Shown one piece after another: positions 55,229 through 58,062 of a stretch of DNA of 58,062 nucleotides. Every line of letters starts with the position of its first letter. Positions within the stretch are counted from its first letter, which is position 1. Source of the stretch: Chloroflexia bacterium (GTDB taxonomy: Bacteria > Chloroflexota > Chloroflexia > Thermomicrobiales > CFX8); NCBI GenBank assembly GCA_030431755.1, contig JAUIIK010000014.1, positions 1 to 58,062 of the forward strand, in the 5' to 3' direction. A program made the position numbers and the translations under genes. The notes below the pieces were generated by a model. The model had not been told where the DNA came from. It saw only the letters and a list, made by a program, of their open reading frames with translations, and did no database searches.

Positions 55229-58062
55229 CTACGGCGTCTGGCAGGGCGATGGCGCGTTGACGAAGCCGGTGCCGTCGATAATGACCTGCGTCGTGCCGGT
55301 GTTGCTCTTGGTCGTGTTGATCCATGTCGTCACATCACCCGCATTCGCGCCATTCCCGATGAAGTCCTGGAGTTGGAATGTCGTTCCGGCGCGCTGCCGC
55401 AGCCGGTAACCCTCCTGACCGCCATTCGAAACACCGCTGTTGTTCGCCATGTTCAAGCAGACGGTGTTGGTGTCTCCGCCAGCACTCGAACCGGATTCAA
55501 CGTTGATGGCTTCGAGCGGGAATGCGCCTCCGGAGATGTCTACCGTGTTGTTCGTAATCGTAAGGTCCATCGTGCCGTTGCCGGCCCGTGCTTGCGCCCG
55601 GATGCCGCTCCCATTGTCGATGTTACTAATGTTGTTCATGTGGATCCGTGCGACAACAGAGCCGTTGCCCTCGACAATCGTCTGGATGCCCTGACCAGCC
55701 GTCGATCCATTGATCACGTTGTTCGAGATCGTCCCGCTGATCGCTGCCCCGCCGACACTTGTGGCGTTGATCCCGATGCTGCCGGTAGTAGTCGTCGTGA
55801 CGCCGCTGACGCTGAAGGTGAGCGTCGAGACGTTGAAGCCGCCGATGTTGATGCCAACGCCAGTGTTGCCCGTCACTGTCGCGTGGGTGATCTGGACATC
55901 GAGCGTGCCGCCGGTCCCAGTCGTCGCCTGGACGCCGTCCTGGCCGCCGGTGAAGCTGTTGTTACCAACCGAGGTGTCGACGACCAACTGCATGTTGCCG
56001 GACGCGCCGGCTTCGACAGAGAGGTTGTCACCGAAGAACGCAGTCGGCGTTCCGCCATCGGTGAAGGTGTTGCCGGAGAAGGTGACGATGTCCGTCGGCG
56101 CAGCCGGCGCTGCGGCCGTCGCCGAGGTGTTGAAGATACGAGCGTGGATCGTGCTCGAATCCTGGAAGAGCGTGCCGGTCACCGACGACGCGCCAAACAC
56201 ATCGGTCAGATCGATGCCGTGCTCGTTACCGGCGTTGCCGCTGTTGAGTACCTCGCTGTTCTGGATCACTAGCGCGGTCACGCCGCTGCCGGTGATGCCG
56301 TCGTTGCCAGAGCCGTCGAAGGTGACGCTGTTGAAGGTCAAGCCGTTGACGCTCGTGACATCGGCGTTGTTGTCGGTCGAGTTGAGCAGCCGCATCTGAG
56401 TCAGCGAGACACTCATCGTCGAGTTGAACGAGAGCGCGTCGCCGGTCGAATTCTGAATCAGACCGCCGGAGTTGTCGGCGGCGGTGCCGGTGACGGTCAA
56501 GCCGCCACTTGTGCCGGTGCTATTGAGACGGATACCGTTCAGCGCGCCATTCGCGGAGATCCGCAGGAATGTCAGACCGGAAGCGCCAATGGTCGTGCTA
56601 TCGACGTTGAGCGCCGTCCCGGAACCGCTGTCGATCGTGTTCGTCGCGCCGGTCACGGCCAGCGTCCCGCCGGTGCTGGCGTTGATGCCGCCGCCGGCCG
56701 TCGTGTCGATATCAAGGCCGCCGCTGAAGGTCGTCGTGTGGCCACCACTGCTGGTCAGCGACACTGCCGTGTTCGTGCCGGTGTTGGCCGTGACCGACCC
56801 GCTGAAGGTCGTCGCGCCACTGGTGTTGCTGTCGATCGTGATGCCCTGGCAGCTACCGGTGCAGCTCAACGTGTTGCTGAAGCTGACCGTCGCACCGGAG
56901 CGGTTCTCGACGTAGACGACCTCGCCGCTGTTGTTCTTGGTAACGCTCGCCGCCACCGTCACGTTGGCAGCGCCGCCATTGATCTGGACAGCATGGCTGC
57001 TCGTCGCGTCGGTGTCGGTGATCGTCCCGCCGTTGACCGCCACGGCATTGGTGGCGTTCAGCACCCGCAGGCCGTGATCGTCGAAGTTGGTTAGCGTCAC
57101 CGAGCTGAAGGTGACCGAGCCGTTCGCGTTCTGCAGGTCGATAGCATGGTTGCCTGCGCCGTTGACGTCGGTCGTGCCATTGAAGCTGAAGGTCGCCGGA
57201 GCGCCGTTGAGCAGCACGCCCGTCGTCGTCACATTATCGATGTCGACCAGACCGGTCACGGTGAAGCTGCCGGTCGCGTTGGTGATCGCGACGCCAAACT
57301 GGCCGTTGCTGGCGGTGACGCTGGCGAAGGTCAGGCCCAGATTGACCTGATTCGGGCTGGCCAATCCGTTGATCGCGACAGCCGGCACGTTCGTGCTGGC
57401 GAGCGTCCCGGTCGTCGCCGTCACGCTGAATGAGCCGCCCACGCCATCGAGCCGCACGCCTTCTTCACCAGTGCCTGCCGACGAGAGACTCGCCAAGACC
57501 ACGTCGATGGCCGCATTCGTCGTCGAGGTCAGATCGACGCCACCGCCGGTGCCCGAGATATTGACATCGCGGACCACCAGTGTCCCGACCTCGGCCCCGA
57601 AGAGGCCATGGCCGCTGGTGTTGCCGATATCGAGCCCGTGGATGACGTTGTTCGTCGCCAGGTCCACGGCATCGTCGCTGGAGGCAATCAATGTCGGGGC
57701 GTTCCCGCCGGTCGCCGGCAGGCTGCGGCTGAAGCTCGGCAGGGTGATGCTCCCGATATTCTCGATCGTGTCGTTGGCGGCTTCGCCGATCAGCTGCTGG
57801 CCATCCTGCAGGTCGATGCCGGTCGTGTAGTTGCCGCTGCCTTCATGGATGAAAATCGTGTCACCGGGACTGTCCGTCGCGGTCAGGTTGAAGACGTTGA
57901 TGCTGACGAACGGGTTGGTCAACGTGCCCTGGTTCGTCCCTCCGGCGCTGTTGTCGATGAACCAGACCATGTCCGCCACCGCCAGCGTCACCGTCGCCGC
58001 GTTCGACGTCCCGCTCGCGCCGCTCACCCGGTAGCTGAAGGTGTCGTTGCCGGTGAAGCCGG
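55229..58062 (-). CDS. Giant beta-helix adhesin-like protein, N-terminus beyond the window
   Basis: At least 943 residues; the frame is open to the window edge (GFTGNDTFSYR before the first in-window GTG), so the N-terminus is missing. FTGNDTFSYR is the end of a cadherin-like domain. It is followed by MVWFIDNSAGGTNQGTLTNP, DTIFIHEGSGNYTTGIDLQD and about 700 residues of right-handed beta-helix. The C-terminal 110 residues are clearly homologous to those of the 52314 gene (VESGSSAGGDTNTVCLNMAN, EGYRLRQRAGTTFQLQDFIG, ending CQTP). It is a second member of the same adhesin family. Confidence 0.83.
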   Translation of the reverse strand, partial: GFTGNDTFSYRVSGASGTSNAATVTLAVADMVWFIDNSAGGTNQGTLTNPFVSINVFNLTATDSPGDTIFIHEGSGNYTTGIDLQDGQQLIGEAANDTIENIGSITLPSFSRSLPATGGNAPTLIASSDDAVDLATNNVIHGLDIGNTSGHGLFGAEVGTLVVRDVNISGTGGGVDLTSTTNAAIDVVLASLSSAGTGEEGVRLDGVGGSFSVTATTGTLASTNVPAVAINGLASPNQVNLGLTFASVTASNGQFGVAITNATGSFTVTGLVDIDNVTTTGVLLNGAPATFSFNGTTDVNGAGNHAIDLQNANGSVTFSSVTLTNFDDHGLRVLNATNAVAVNGGTITDTDATSSHAVQINGGAANVTVAASVTKNNSGEVVYVENRSGATVSFSNTLSCTGSCQGITIDSNTSGATTFSGSVTANTGTNTAVSLTSSGGHTTTFSGGLDIDTTAGGGINASTGGTLAVTGATNTIDSGSGTALNVDSTTIGASGLTFLRISANGALNGIRLNSTGTSGGLTVTGTAADNSGGLIQNSTGDALSFNSTMSVSLTQMRLLNSTDNNADVTSVNGLTFNSVTFDGSGNDGITGSGVTALVIQNSEVLNSGNAGNEHGIDLTDVFGASSVTGTLFQDSSTIHARIFNTSATAAAPAAPTDIVTFSGNTFTDGGTPTAFFGDNLSVEAGASGNMQLVVDTSVGNNSFTGGQDGVQATTGTGGTLDVQITHATVTGNTGVGINIGGFNVSTLTFSVSGVTTTTTGSIGINATSVGGAAISGTISNNVINGSTAGQGIQTIVEGNGSVVARIHMNNISNIDNGSGIRAQARAGNGTMDLTITNNTVDISGGAFPLEAINVESGSSAGGDTNTVCLNMANNSGVSNGGQEGYRLRQRAGTTFQLQDFIGNGANAGDVTTWINTTKSNTGTTQVIIDGTGFVNAPSPCQTP

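Noticed and set aside
50146-58062. Prophage or contractile injection system suspected from the tail-collar genes
   Set aside because: No sheath, tube, baseplate, ATPase, terminase or lysis gene is present in the window, and the collar genes match the stand-alone MdpB-type pattern. The region beyond the right edge is unseen.

Overview
The window is GC-rich chromosomal DNA from a bacterium that I place, by inference, in the Chloroflexota, most likely near the Thermomicrobia. The grounds are the gene style: many TTG/GTG starts with clear Shine-Dalgarno sequences, large secreted proteins with a family-specific N-terminal module, a DUF1622 membrane protein, and GAAC-N4-GTTC type SOS boxes. There is no rRNA or tRNA gene, CRISPR array or recognisable prophage. 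About 51 protein genes are supported; the first and last are cut by the window ends.

Layout. 1-7.1 kb: tail of a DUF3368-like protein, an HxlR regulator divergent from a berberine-bridge-type FAD oxidase, a DUF1622 protein, a luciferase-like flavin oxidoreductase, an unknown membrane-anchored protein and the purEK pair. 7.1-13 kb: a Rad52/DdrA-like single-strand annealing protein behind an SOS promoter, a 1330-aa secreted subtilase and a HicAB toxin-antitoxin pair. 13-23.5 kb: putative hydro-lyase, a secreted 12-repeat NHL propeller protein, a VOC protein, GNAT plus MFS, a DsrE-like protein and a secondary esterase. 23.6-32.6 kb: small orphan protein, PHP phosphatase / RhaD-like aldolase / Nudix cluster, a REP-associated transposase (RAYT) between its own REP palindromes, a PIG-L deacetylase, an RlpA-like secreted protein, a flippase-like protein and a second orphan small protein behind a second SOS promoter. 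33-37.4 kb: DHA2 drug exporter with TetR gene and an iterated operator, YciI-like protein, methyltransferase. 37.4-49.8 kb: a GGDEF-EAL signalling protein, a 1428-aa clostripain-family secreted protein, an acyl-CoA ligase / enoyl-CoA hydratase pair, a trans-sulfuration enzyme and a DUF6916-like protein. 50.1 kb to the end: a surface-protein locus on the minus strand, with two giant beta-helix adhesin-like proteins, three tandem tail-collar (microcystin-dependent-type) proteins and a signal-bearing DUF6916-like protein.

Three themes stand out. First, the intergenic regions are full of small mobile DNA: a RAYT with GTAG-headed REP hairpins (two sequence classes), two copies of a roughly 222-bp CTAG-bounded MITE, a long-armed palindromic family, and one further TIR-bounded element. 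Several touch or supply the stop codons of neighbouring genes. Second, two promoters 25 kb apart share an almost identical -10/LexA-box core; one drives a DNA-annealing protein, the other a 76-aa orphan whose paralogue lies elsewhere in the window. Third, the secretome is rich in multi-module proteins, including a roughly 265-residue N-terminal module shared by an NHL propeller and a clostripain-like protease, and a phage-tail-collar trio with no other phage genes.
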